From DATFNI01 sp963712305 (lineage in GTDB: Bacteria; Bacteroidota; Rhodothermia; Balneolales; DATFMH01): a stretch of DNA of 64,000 nt. The notes under the pieces are model-generated. The model was not told the DNA's origin. It ran no database searches and saw only the letters and a list, made by a program, of their open reading frames with translations. This document shows, piece by piece, positions 24,901 to 32,649 of the stretch (position 1 is its first letter; every line of letters begins with the position of its first letter). The DNA is taken from contig CAVQHI010000001.1 of assembly GCA_963712305.1 (NCBI GenBank), positions 1 through 64,000 on the forward strand, given 5' to 3'. The position numbers and the translations under genes were made by a program.

Positions 24901-26442
24901 ATTGAGGACCTGGCCCAATTGATTCACGATCTAAAGTGTGCCAATCCGGATGCTGAAGTGCATGTGAAGCTGGTATCCAAATCCGGTGTCGGTACCATTG
25001 CTGCCGGGGTAGCAAAAGCCCGGGCCGATTCCGTTCTGATCAGTGGAGATACGGGTGGCACAGGTGCAGCGGTCAAGACATCAATCAAAAATGCAGGGAC
25101 TCCCTGGGAGCTTGGACTCGCAGAAACCAACCAGGTTCTGCTTGCAAACAACCTCCGCTCCCGCATTCGTGTACGTACAGATGGTGGCTTGAAAACGGGT
25201 CGTGATGTTGTAGTAGGTGCTTTACTGGGTGCTGAAGAGTTTGGATTCGGTACCGCACCCCTCATAACACTGGGATGCATCATGCTTCGCAAGTGCCATT
25301 GCAATACCTGCTCAGTCGGTATTGCCACCCAGGATCCGGAACTTCGCAAACGTTTTACCGGGAAACCGGAATATATCATCAACTACATGCGCTTCATTGC
25401 ACAGGAAGTACGTGAGTTGATGGCTCAGATGGGATTCCGCAGATTCGACGAAATGGTTGGGCGTGTGGAAATGTTGCATCCGAAAGAGATCACGTACGCA
25501 AAAGCGACCTACCTGGACCTTTCCCCCCTGCTTTACAAGCAGCCGTCGGACGATGATCCCATTAAGACTCGGGAGCAAAATCACAAGCTTGATCGTAAAC
25601 TCGATCATAAGATCATCGAAAAAGCTCTTCCTGCTCTGCAGAAGAAGGAAAAACCGAGTTTTGATATTCGGATATCTAACAGGGATCGCACGTTTGCCAC
25701 ACTCCTCAGTTCAGCCGTCACTAAGAAATACGGCATGGACAAACTTGACGACGACACTATCACTATCAATGCATCAGGATCAGCCGGACAAAGTTTCGGC
25801 GCTTTTCTTGCCAAGGGCATTTCCCTGCATTTGGAAGGTGCAGCGAATGATTATGTCGGCAAAGGACTATCGGGCGGAAAGATCATCGTTAAGAAACCAG
25901 AAGACAGTCTCTATGAAGCTTCTGAAAACATAATCATCGGAAATGTTGCACTTTACGGGGCTATCAGAGGTGAAACCTACTTCAACGGTCAAGCCGGCGA
26001 ACGTTTCGCCGTTCGTAATTCCGGTGCGATGTCTGTTGTTGAAGGCATTGGTGATCATGGTTGCGAATATATGACCGGAGGTGTGGTTGTAGTCCTTGGC
26101 CTTACAGGCAAAAACTTTGGAGCCGGTATGAGTGGCGGAGAAGGTTATATCTACGATGAAAATCATGTCTTCGAACCACGTCTCAACAAGCAACAAGTCC
26201 ACCTTGAATCTTTCGAAGACTCCAGGGACAGAAAGCTTGTAAAACGGCTCCTGGAAAACCACTTCCTCTATACAGGCAGTAAGAAAGCCCGGCACATTCT
26301 TGACAATTGGGATGATTGCTCTCAACACTTTGTCAAAGTGATCCCGGATGCCTATGCCCGTGTACTCAGTGAATATCTTGAAAAGGGAGAAGATATTCGC
26401 CTTACACCACCTCGTAAACCAAAACAATATGTTGTAGCATGA
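21913..26442 (+). CDS. gltB: Glutamate synthase large subunit
   Basis: 1509 residues from the ATG at 21913, chosen because AAGGG lies 7 bases upstream; a GTG at 21898 is less likely. The glutaminase domain begins after a short propeptide: SNCGVGVV puts the catalytic Cys at residue 22. The central domain and FMN-binding synthase domain follow (GEGGELPGGKVG, GDTGGTGAAV, DGGLKTGRDV). The 3Fe-4S cluster Cys residues are in CIMLRKCHCNTCSVG. The C-terminal beta-helix (GXXG repeats: GKGLSGGKIIVK, GGVVVVLG) closes it. The enzyme transfers the amide of glutamine to 2-oxoglutarate. It overlaps gltD by 4 bases. Confidence 0.96.
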   Translation: MEHISHEPAHGLFNPKREHSNCGVGVVVNLKGVKSHQLIEDGFQILENLDHRGARGAEEMTGDGAGMMIQKPHEFFKAIIPELGNFDSYGVGMVFFPRQPQKQLALREAMNEVARRERFNIICWRKVPTDNTGLGKTALQTEPEVFQFFVEPVEPIEPEKLDSKLYILRRLMEKAVRERAMWGGDIFYICSLDRRKIVYKGLLTCPQMRTYFPELSNSKVKTSLVMVHSRFSTNTLGSWDLAHPFRVIVHNGEINTLRGNLNWMKTREHELTCERFGDDIEKIKPITPQVEISDSAGFDHVLELLTEAGRDLPHAMRMMVPEAWNKDPFMHPLRKAFYDYHSTLMEPWDGPALVAASDGYRVAAILDRNGLRPCRYLITKDDKLIMASEDGVLPTKNNKIVKKGRLKPGQLFMADTIEGRIIPEEEIFDHLTGKHYEKWLDDNRVKLSDLMENEGEIELADTFNFDHITSYQKTFGYTIEYLNRLVQPMLELGKDPTGAMGDDTPLAVLSTHDRSLFSYFKQAFAQVSNPPLDYIREELVTSLESHIGRKHNLLAEGSGHCRQLSLKSPILTDEEMDVIKDMDTNGIRSVTIDITYPKDRKLTKAIEQIRERAEQAILNGYEILILSDRTVSSKRMAVPSLLAIGALHHHLIRENLRTRAAIVVESGEPCLVHHFCTLIGYGADAVNPWLAYRSITHMLKSGSTVATREFAYQNYRNAVEGGILKVMSKMGISTLESYKGAQIFETIGLSNDFVQEYFPGTTASLAGIGIRTIEKDVINRHNQAFESVIAGTLPLKQGGEYYWRRDGEEHHWNPLSIGKLQHAVKTDDFDLYKEFADYINDQNERQFTIRGLLDFKKNYRESISIDEVESIESIMKRFSTGSMSYGSLSQETHETLAIAMNRIGAKSGTGEGGESVERFGTERECSMKQVASGRFGVTIQYLASAKQIEIKMAQGAKPGEGGELPGGKVGKNIADVRFTIPGIGLISPPPHHDIYSIEDLAQLIHDLKCANPDAEVHVKLVSKSGVGTIAAGVAKARADSVLISGDTGGTGAAVKTSIKNAGTPWELGLAETNQVLLANNLRSRIRVRTDGGLKTGRDVVVGALLGAEEFGFGTAPLITLGCIMLRKCHCNTCSVGIATQDPELRKRFTGKPEYIINYMRFIAQEVRELMAQMGFRRFDEMVGRVEMLHPKEITYAKATYLDLSPLLYKQPSDDDPIKTREQNHKLDRKLDHKIIEKALPALQKKEKPSFDIRISNRDRTFATLLSSAVTKKYGMDKLDDDTITINASGSAGQSFGAFLAKGISLHLEGAANDYVGKGLSGGKIIVKKPEDSLYEASENIIIGNVALYGAIRGETYFNGQAGERFAVRNSGAMSVVEGIGDHGCEYMTGGVVVVLGLTGKNFGAGMSGGEGYIYDENHVFEPRLNKQQVHLESFEDSRDRKLVKRLLENHFLYTGSKKARHILDNWDDCSQHFVKVIPDAYARVLSEYLEKGEDIRLTPPRKPKQYVVA

Positions 26443-27917
26443 GTGAGAATCATCCTGGCGGATACCTTAAGTATGAACGTGAGCCTATAGGCAAACGTCA
26501 TCCTAACGAGCGAATTGTAGATTTTGAACACATCTGGGCCCCGGCCTGGGAAGAGCATGAACTTAAGAAACAAGGCGAACGGTGCATGGACTGTGGTGTG
26601 CCTACCTGTATGGGCGGCTGTCCTATTGGGAACATCATACCGGACTGGAATGATCTTGTAGCTCGCGGTAACTGGGAAGAAGCACTCAACCGTCTACATG
26701 CAACGAATAACTTCCCCGAATTCACAGGATATACCTGTCCCGCCCCTTGTGAAAACTCCTGTGTTCTGTCTATCAATGATGATCCTGTGACAATAAAAAG
26801 CATCGAACGTGCCATCGTTGATAAGGGCTGGGAAATGGGCTGGATTAATCCGGAACCACCGCAAAAGCGGAGTGGATTAAATGTTGCGGTCATAGGAAGT
26901 GGTCCGGCTGGACTCTCGGCGGCACAGCAACTCAACCGTGCTGGTCATAAGGTCACCGTTTTTGAACGCGACGATACTGCAGGTGGATTAATGACTTATG
27001 GCATACCAGATTTCAAATTTGCCAAGCACATGGTTATACGCCGCATCGACCAGCTTTCAAAGGAAGGGATTCTTTTCATGACTAATACGGAAGTTGGGGT
27101 GAACCTGCCATTCGATCGCCTCTACGAAGATTTTGATGCCGTATTGGTTGCTGTTGGTGCGCAAAAACACCGCAATCTTCCTCTGGACGGACGTGATCTG
27201 AAGGGTATCCATTTCGCATTGGAATATCTGATCAATTCAAACAGGCGCCAGGCCGGACGCACTGTTGATGATCTTATTGACGCCCGCGATAAAAATGTAA
27301 TTGTATTGGGCGGCGGTGATACCGGAGCTGACTGTGTGGCTACCGCACATCGACAAGGCGCCAAACAGGTTATTCAAATCAGTATTAATCCCCAAAAACC
27401 GGGCGAACGTCCCTCACACAATCCGTGGCCGGAACAACCTCTTGTTTATAAGAAAACTTACGCTGTTGAAGAAGGCGGCGTTGAGGAGTTCAGCATCAAT
27501 ACAAATGGCTTTGTTGATGACGACGAAGACGGACACGTCAATTATCTGAGTGCCGAACGTGTAGAATGGACCTACGATAAAAACGGCAAGCGTGTTGATA
27601 AAAAGGTCATTGAACCCGATATGAAACTACCGGCCGATCTCGTTCTGGTAGCCATCGGTTTTGAAGGCGCGCAGTCTAACCATTTTGAAGATGCCGGATT
27701 AGTTGTTGAAAACGGAACCTTTAAGGTAGATGAAAATATGATGACTAATATCCCCGGTGTTTTTGCAGCTGGTGATGCCCGTCGCGGCCAGTCAATTGTG
27801 GTCTGGGCTATTGGCGAGGGACGCGATGCTGCACGTAACATCGATCGTTACCTTTCAAACAATGAAAGCCGTCTGCCGGCCAGTTTACGGACCATAAATC
27901 CTCCGATTGGCAGGTAA
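26439..27917 (+). CDS. gltD: Glutamate synthase small subunit
   Basis: 492 residues. The N-terminal domain has the 4Fe-4S cysteines CMDCGVPTCMGGCPIG and CPAPCENSCV. The FAD-binding motif GSGPAGLSAAQQL and the NADPH-binding motif GGGDTGADCV follow, and the C-terminal end has the FAD closing motif FAAGDARRGQS. It supplies electrons from NAD(P)H to GltB. Together with GltB it forms the GOGAT ammonia-assimilation enzyme. A strong terminator follows. Confidence 0.96.
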   Translation: MSENHPGGYLKYEREPIGKRHPNERIVDFEHIWAPAWEEHELKKQGERCMDCGVPTCMGGCPIGNIIPDWNDLVARGNWEEALNRLHATNNFPEFTGYTCPAPCENSCVLSINDDPVTIKSIERAIVDKGWEMGWINPEPPQKRSGLNVAVIGSGPAGLSAAQQLNRAGHKVTVFERDDTAGGLMTYGIPDFKFAKHMVIRRIDQLSKEGILFMTNTEVGVNLPFDRLYEDFDAVLVAVGAQKHRNLPLDGRDLKGIHFALEYLINSNRRQAGRTVDDLIDARDKNVIVLGGGDTGADCVATAHRQGAKQVIQISINPQKPGERPSHNPWPEQPLVYKKTYAVEEGGVEEFSINTNGFVDDDEDGHVNYLSAERVEWTYDKNGKRVDKKVIEPDMKLPADLVLVAIGFEGAQSNHFEDAGLVVENGTFKVDENMMTNIPGVFAAGDARRGQSIVVWAIGEGRDAARNIDRYLSNNESRLPASLRTINPPIGR

Positions 27918-27954
27918 TCATCTGGATTCTCTCAATCCGAATAGGTAATTTTTT

Positions 27955-27988
27955 AAAAGATGCCGCACTTGTGCTGGCATCTTTTTTT
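27955..27988 (+). terminator. Terminator of the gltBD operon
   Basis: AAAAGATGCC (27955-27964) pairs with GGCATCTTTT (27976-27985), followed by more Ts. The ~200 bases after it up to the cutC stop codon contain no gene. Confidence 0.9.
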
Positions 27989-28189
27989 ATGATCCAGTTT
28001 GAATTTGCCTTCTTTGAGGCAGTTTCAGGTTGGTGTCTTTGAAGTTCCGATGCTCGAGTCAATAGTATCCAATCGTTAACCAGTCATTTCAGTTGCTAAA
28101 TTCTGTCCTGAAAACCGGAAGCAACTAACAAATAAATTTCGAATGTCTTCCACACACTAACATTTACCCTCTCAATAAATAGGGAGAAG

Positions 28190-28939
28190 TTACCCCAACT
28201 GCCTTCTCATATTTGATGCCGTCTCCGGATCGGTTTCAAGCCACTGATACTCATTTAGTTCGATCGGTCGTGCCATCGCCATCTGCTCTCTGCGAAAGAT
28301 CATTTTGCTCTCGACCCTGCTTCTTGCTGACGTATGAATTTCTTGAACACCTGTTGCTTTTACCAAGTCCTGAACGTTTTGAGCGTTAACCCCGCCTCCT
28401 GCCATAATGGAAATCGGCAGATCGTTTGTGTAATCGACTACTTGTCGAATGAGTCCCCTCCCATCCCAGGCTGAAGCCATTTGTCCGGATGTAAGTACAC
28501 GGTCTATGCCCAGATCAACAAGCGTATCTATTGCTTCAAATGGCTCCCGGGCCATATCAAAGGCGCGATGAAAGGTTATTTGCATGGGACGCGCTGCTTC
28601 CACAACATGAATCATCCGGTCGCGATCTACCTGACCATCTTGCTTTAAAATACCAGTAACGATTCCATCCATGCCTTCCTTTTTGGCGAATGCAATGTCT
28701 GAAAGCACGACTTCAAACTCGGCATCGCTATAAAGAAAATCACCTGGCCGCGGACGGATAAGTACCATGATGGGAATAGATGTATTTTTTCGGCTTAACC
28801 GGATCAGTCCGGCACTCGGAGTTGTCCCGCCTACGACCAAATTATCACAAAGCTCAATACGATCAGCTAAGTGTTGTTGCTGAATAATCCTGACTGAATT
28901 AATACTTTCAGCAGCTATTTCAAAAGTAATAGTCCCCAT
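28190..28939 (-). CDS. cutC: CutC family protein
   Basis: A 249-residue TIM-barrel protein of the CutC family: FEIAAESINSV at the start, MVLIRPRPGDFLYS, ITFHRAFDM, DRVLTSGQ, IMAGGGVN and EIHTSAR are all family landmarks. CutC was named for copper homeostasis, but its true substrate is unsettled and it is often found with sugar or glycan genes. Here it is the last gene of an amino-sugar polymer operon, one base after the phosphodiester glycosidase gene, which supports a sugar-related role. No signal peptide, so cytoplasmic. Confidence 0.9.
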   Translation of the reverse strand: MGTITFEIAAESINSVRIIQQQHLADRIELCDNLVVGGTTPSAGLIRLSRKNTSIPIMVLIRPRPGDFLYSDAEFEVVLSDIAFAKKEGMDGIVTGILKQDGQVDRDRMIHVVEAARPMQITFHRAFDMAREPFEAIDTLVDLGIDRVLTSGQMASAWDGRGLIRQVVDYTNDLPISIMAGGGVNAQNVQDLVKATGVQEIHTSARSRVESKMIFRREQMAMARPIELNEYQWLETDPETASNMRRQLG

Positions 28940-28940
28940 A

Positions 28941-29984
28941 TTATTTTTTTATTCTGAATCCCCAGAAAACATTTAAAGGCCGATAGAGTCGATTCTTTAC
29001 GATTGTTTTGCCACCAACACGATTTACAGCCGTATTTGCAAAAGGCAGTCTTGGATCCAATTGTTGAAAAGAAAATTGCAGGCTATCAGATGGCGTAGTG
29101 TCCAAACCGGCATTTCTGACAATGTTATACAATTCCGGTGTTTCCTTTACCGTCAAATTAACTGGAGGCACATATTCCATCGTACTCGATCCTCCTCCAT
29201 CAAAATTAACAGCATTCCAGGCACCGTATGATTTGAGAACTTCCGCGAGTGCCGGAAGGGTTATGCCTTGCACGTCTGGCAGGCGACCTTCAATCATTAA
29301 AAGTATCAATATTTTGCCATCCTTTGTAAGACCCGCAGCAGTACGAGGAGCTGCTTCATTTGGAACAGGCAACGCTGAATCAGCCTTAATTATCCCGTTA
29401 TCTATCAAGAGGGTCCCATTGATAGGCTTATCAGCATGTGCCCGCCATTGTCCGCTAATCACGTTCGATGCCCGTTTAAATGACAGGCCATTTATCATAG
29501 AGATTGCAGGGTTGTCTTTTTTGTCAAACCATAAAGCCGGATTTCCTCTTCCATCTGGTCTTGCAGGTAATCCCACAATCACTTTATTATTTCTTTTCAA
29601 AGGTCCGATAATCGCCTGGCAATCGCTGGGTTTATACTCTCTTTCTGGTTCTATAAAATTGCCATTAAGTGATAAAAAGACATGATTTTTTGCTGACCAA
29701 CTGTACAGTGGTTCGAGTGGTGAAGCGTCCCTGTTGCTACAACCTTCAGATTGCCCTGATACGACAGGCTTAAAATGATTACCGGACATTGACAGAAGCA
29801 CAATATATCCGCTAAAGTGATTAGTAACCCTGTCACCATTATGCAAGAAATTGTATGTGCCATGCAATCTGCCGGTAACGATCTGCGCACGAAGTCTCGT
29901 CACTGGTATCGTGAAGTAAACAAACACAAAGGTAAGCAACAGGGCAAAACGAGATTGACAGTTATGATTATTTCTGCTCAACAT
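28941..29984 (-). CDS. Secreted NAGPA-like phosphodiester glycosidase family protein
   Basis: A 347-residue protein with a signal peptide (hydrophobic ~13-26, ending near LRAQ). The NAGPA/phosphodiester-glycosidase domain is recognised by RTAAGLTKDGKILILLM (~214-230), LPALAEVLKSYGAWNAVNFDGGGSS-type segment (NFDGGGSST at ~260-268) and the final VGGKTIVKNRLYRP. The family includes the enzyme uncovering mannose-6-phosphate by removing phosphodiester-linked GlcNAc and bacterial homologues of uncertain substrate. It overlaps the end of the GH2 gene by 17 bases and sits in a GlcNAc-polymer operon, so a GlcNAc-phosphodiester or teichoic/capsular substrate is plausible. Confidence 0.8.
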   Translation of the reverse strand: MLSRNNHNCQSRFALLLTFVFVYFTIPVTRLRAQIVTGRLHGTYNFLHNGDRVTNHFSGYIVLLSMSGNHFKPVVSGQSEGCSNRDASPLEPLYSWSAKNHVFLSLNGNFIEPEREYKPSDCQAIIGPLKRNNKVIVGLPARPDGRGNPALWFDKKDNPAISMINGLSFKRASNVISGQWRAHADKPINGTLLIDNGIIKADSALPVPNEAAPRTAAGLTKDGKILILLMIEGRLPDVQGITLPALAEVLKSYGAWNAVNFDGGGSSTMEYVPPVNLTVKETPELYNIVRNAGLDTTPSDSLQFSFQQLDPRLPFANTAVNRVGGKTIVKNRLYRPLNVFWGFRIKK

Positions 29985-32628
29985 TCCAGCCGTCTATTGT
30001 TACTTTCGCTTTATCACCGTCCAGATCACTTGTATTGCAGTATCCTATAATCATTCTTTCCTCTCCCGGCAACAAGGTGATGTAATTGTCCTTCCAGAAG
30101 ACAGGCGTGACAGATGAATTATCCTCTGATTTACGAAGATCAAGATGAACCATAAATGCCAGTTCCTTTGAATCATTCCGGATCATAACGTGCGCAATTG
30201 TTCGATCGCCAACATTCTCAAAATTCACTTTGTTAGATAAGCTAACCTTTTTGAGTTCATTGAGTTGAGTTAGACTAGCATACTGTTTCTCTGGAGTAAA
30301 AAACCATGTAGAGCTATCTGGTTCAAGTACATCACGTTGTGTGGAGAGGACGTAGAAGTTTGAGCTGATAATTTCATTGCGTTCGTCCCTGAGTTTGAGA
30401 TCAACAAAGTACGTTTTTGATAATCCCATCTCATCAGGCAATGAAAGGATGTGATCGGTTGTATTTCCCTGAACGGAAGAAATGGGAACCGATTTGACCA
30501 TCGAAGGTCGTAGATTGAAATTAAGCACCGAAATATTTGCTGTTAACTGCCCGCTGTCGTGCAACGTATTATTGATGATATCAACACCATTGCGTCCATA
30601 ATTATACGAAATGTGAATAGGTTCATTAGCTTTCTGTGCCCCGTAAAAGGCACCTGTCGGCATCAGATAATAATCGAAAAGCTGCCACCACAGTTTCGGC
30701 CATGATGAGTTATACATCCATTGAATAATGCCGGTAGATTTGAATCGATTCGCTTCGAATGCTTCAAACATGGCTCGCATACCTTCATAATTGAGATACT
30801 GAGCCTTTCGTAAATAATCAGATAGATTATTCGGTTTACCAAGTCTCTCGTCCATCGCGTTATTGTAGCGCGTGAAGTTATGAAAGTTGCCTCTCGCTGC
30901 ATGATACAGCCAGCTGTTACTGATTGGCCATAATGAATCGGCAGGAATCATTTTCTTAAGGCTCTCTAAAACCGGTATTTCGGGTCCCGGTGAAGTTTCG
31001 GTATTAAAACCAAAGGCACCGCCGTACCGGGTATCAACATACCAGTAATTGGGCGGGACATAATCGTACGGTCCCCTCATTTTAACAGCCGTTGGTCCGG
31101 TCAACTTGCTTGTGTGTTCTTTGGCTGAAGCAATGTACGGCCTGGTCGGGTCATATTTCTTCAGGATATCCTGATAGTTCTTCTCCAATTCCGGTCTGGG
31201 TAATTTATCACTGCCGTAAGCCCACAAAAATACACTCGGATGATTTCTAAGCCAGAGGATCTGATCACGCAGGGATTTTTCAGCAATCATCATCTGTTCG
31301 GGCGATTTAATCCCTCCGAACTCATCGGCTTCAGTACCAAATACCCCCTTCCATTCCCACTGAGCGCTATAACCAACCATTATCAGGATTCCACGTTCAT
31401 CGCACAGATTGTAAATGTGCTGGTCCTTTCCCCAAAATCCTTCCATCCGGATAGCGTTGAATCCCATATGGACCGCATATTGGATCTCTGCCCGCTCATA
31501 GTCCGGTGTTGCATTCAGGAGCATTGGATCAGTCCATCCTCCACCTTTTACCAGGATCTTTTTTCCATTCAATTTATATCCCCGGAATCCATCCTCATTG
31601 ATGTAATCGGAAACCGATCGTATACCAAAAGGTATTTCCTTTTGATCCGAGATATTATTTGAGGTCTCGAGTGTAAGTTTAAGATGGTATAGATGAGGAT
31701 CACCCAAATCATGAGTCCACCACAATTTTGGATGATCAACTCCGAGCTGTGGAAAGTCACCTGGATCGAATATCACATGCTTCATTTCATTACCTCGCAA
31801 GGTAACAGGTTGAGCGAATGTGATGTCACCAATTTCTCCTTTGATAGTGCCGCTGATTGAGCTTGAAGAATGATTATGCAAAACGGCAGTTATACTGATA
31901 TCGGCATGGTCGAGTGTGGAAGTGTCGACTTTGGTTTTGACAAATGGCTGATCAATACTAACGGAACCGGTAATTTCCAGGCTTACATCCCTCCAAATAC
32001 CCATATCATGATCAGGCGGCATTGGATTCCAGTCGACGAAACCAAGTGTCGGTTCTCCGGGCTGTGGAGCTGTGACTTTTACGGCTAACACGTTCGTACC
32101 CTGATGTGCTACCTTGCTGACATCAAGCTCAAACCGCCTGAATCCACCCATCATGGTGTCAGACGACGCCACTCGTATTCCATTGACCCAGACTTCCGCC
32201 CGATAATTAATACCATCAAATTGAAGCCTGACCGTCTGATTCGATGATGATTTTGGCACTTTAAAAGTTGTGCGATACCACCAGGGGACCTCGAATGGCT
32301 TAGACGGAATATTCTCAAAATTTTGGTTGAAAAATATGTTTTTATACTGGCCATCTTTTACGAGCGCAGCCAGCACAGTAGTCGGCAAATCAGCCGGATA
32401 CCAGTTCCCCGTACTAAAATCAGCACTGGAGATATCATGCCCGTCAGCTGTTACTTTGGCTGATGATTGAATCATCCATCCGTGTTTCAATTCTGTGCTG
32501 CCGGGCATTTCCTCAGCTGATTTTCCAAATACTATAGAGGCTTGTGTCATGATAATTAATAGAATAACCGCCATAATTCCACAATGTCGAATATGCTTTT
32601 GTAGTGGGTTTTTCATATTCATCACCAT
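29968..32628 (-). CDS. Glycoside hydrolase family 2, exo-beta-D-glucosaminidase-like
   Basis: About 886 residues from ATG 32628, which has GGAGG 7 bases upstream; the TTG at 32634 lacks such spacing. Signal peptide, then GH2 sugar-binding domain (YRAEVWVNGIRVASSD, GGFRRFELDVS), immunoglobulin-like domain, and a TIM barrel (FNAIRMEGFWGKDQHIYN). The acid/base segment is WAYGSDKLP, with Ser-Asp where most GH2 enzymes have Asn-Glu, and the nucleophile segment is FGFNTETSPGPEIP. This pair matches the CsxA-type exo-beta-D-glucosaminidase subfamily, which removes GlcN from chitosan oligomers. Extra Ig-like domains form the C-terminus. Third gene of the operon. Confidence 0.82.
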   Translation of the reverse strand: MVMNMKNPLQKHIRHCGIMAVILLIIMTQASIVFGKSAEEMPGSTELKHGWMIQSSAKVTADGHDISSADFSTGNWYPADLPTTVLAALVKDGQYKNIFFNQNFENIPSKPFEVPWWYRTTFKVPKSSSNQTVRLQFDGINYRAEVWVNGIRVASSDTMMGGFRRFELDVSKVAHQGTNVLAVKVTAPQPGEPTLGFVDWNPMPPDHDMGIWRDVSLEITGSVSIDQPFVKTKVDTSTLDHADISITAVLHNHSSSSISGTIKGEIGDITFAQPVTLRGNEMKHVIFDPGDFPQLGVDHPKLWWTHDLGDPHLYHLKLTLETSNNISDQKEIPFGIRSVSDYINEDGFRGYKLNGKKILVKGGGWTDPMLLNATPDYERAEIQYAVHMGFNAIRMEGFWGKDQHIYNLCDERGILIMVGYSAQWEWKGVFGTEADEFGGIKSPEQMMIAEKSLRDQILWLRNHPSVFLWAYGSDKLPRPELEKNYQDILKKYDPTRPYIASAKEHTSKLTGPTAVKMRGPYDYVPPNYWYVDTRYGGAFGFNTETSPGPEIPVLESLKKMIPADSLWPISNSWLYHAARGNFHNFTRYNNAMDERLGKPNNLSDYLRKAQYLNYEGMRAMFEAFEANRFKSTGIIQWMYNSSWPKLWWQLFDYYLMPTGAFYGAQKANEPIHISYNYGRNGVDIINNTLHDSGQLTANISVLNFNLRPSMVKSVPISSVQGNTTDHILSLPDEMGLSKTYFVDLKLRDERNEIISSNFYVLSTQRDVLEPDSSTWFFTPEKQYASLTQLNELKKVSLSNKVNFENVGDRTIAHVMIRNDSKELAFMVHLDLRKSEDNSSVTPVFWKDNYITLLPGEERMIIGYCNTSDLDGDKAKVTIDGWNVEQK

Positions 32629-32649
32629 GAACAAGCCTCCAGCCCTACG

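Noticed and set aside
27808..28062. 84-codon open frame overlapping the end of gltD and its terminator
   Set aside because: It reads through a strong terminator hairpin on the opposite strand and has no recognisable features.
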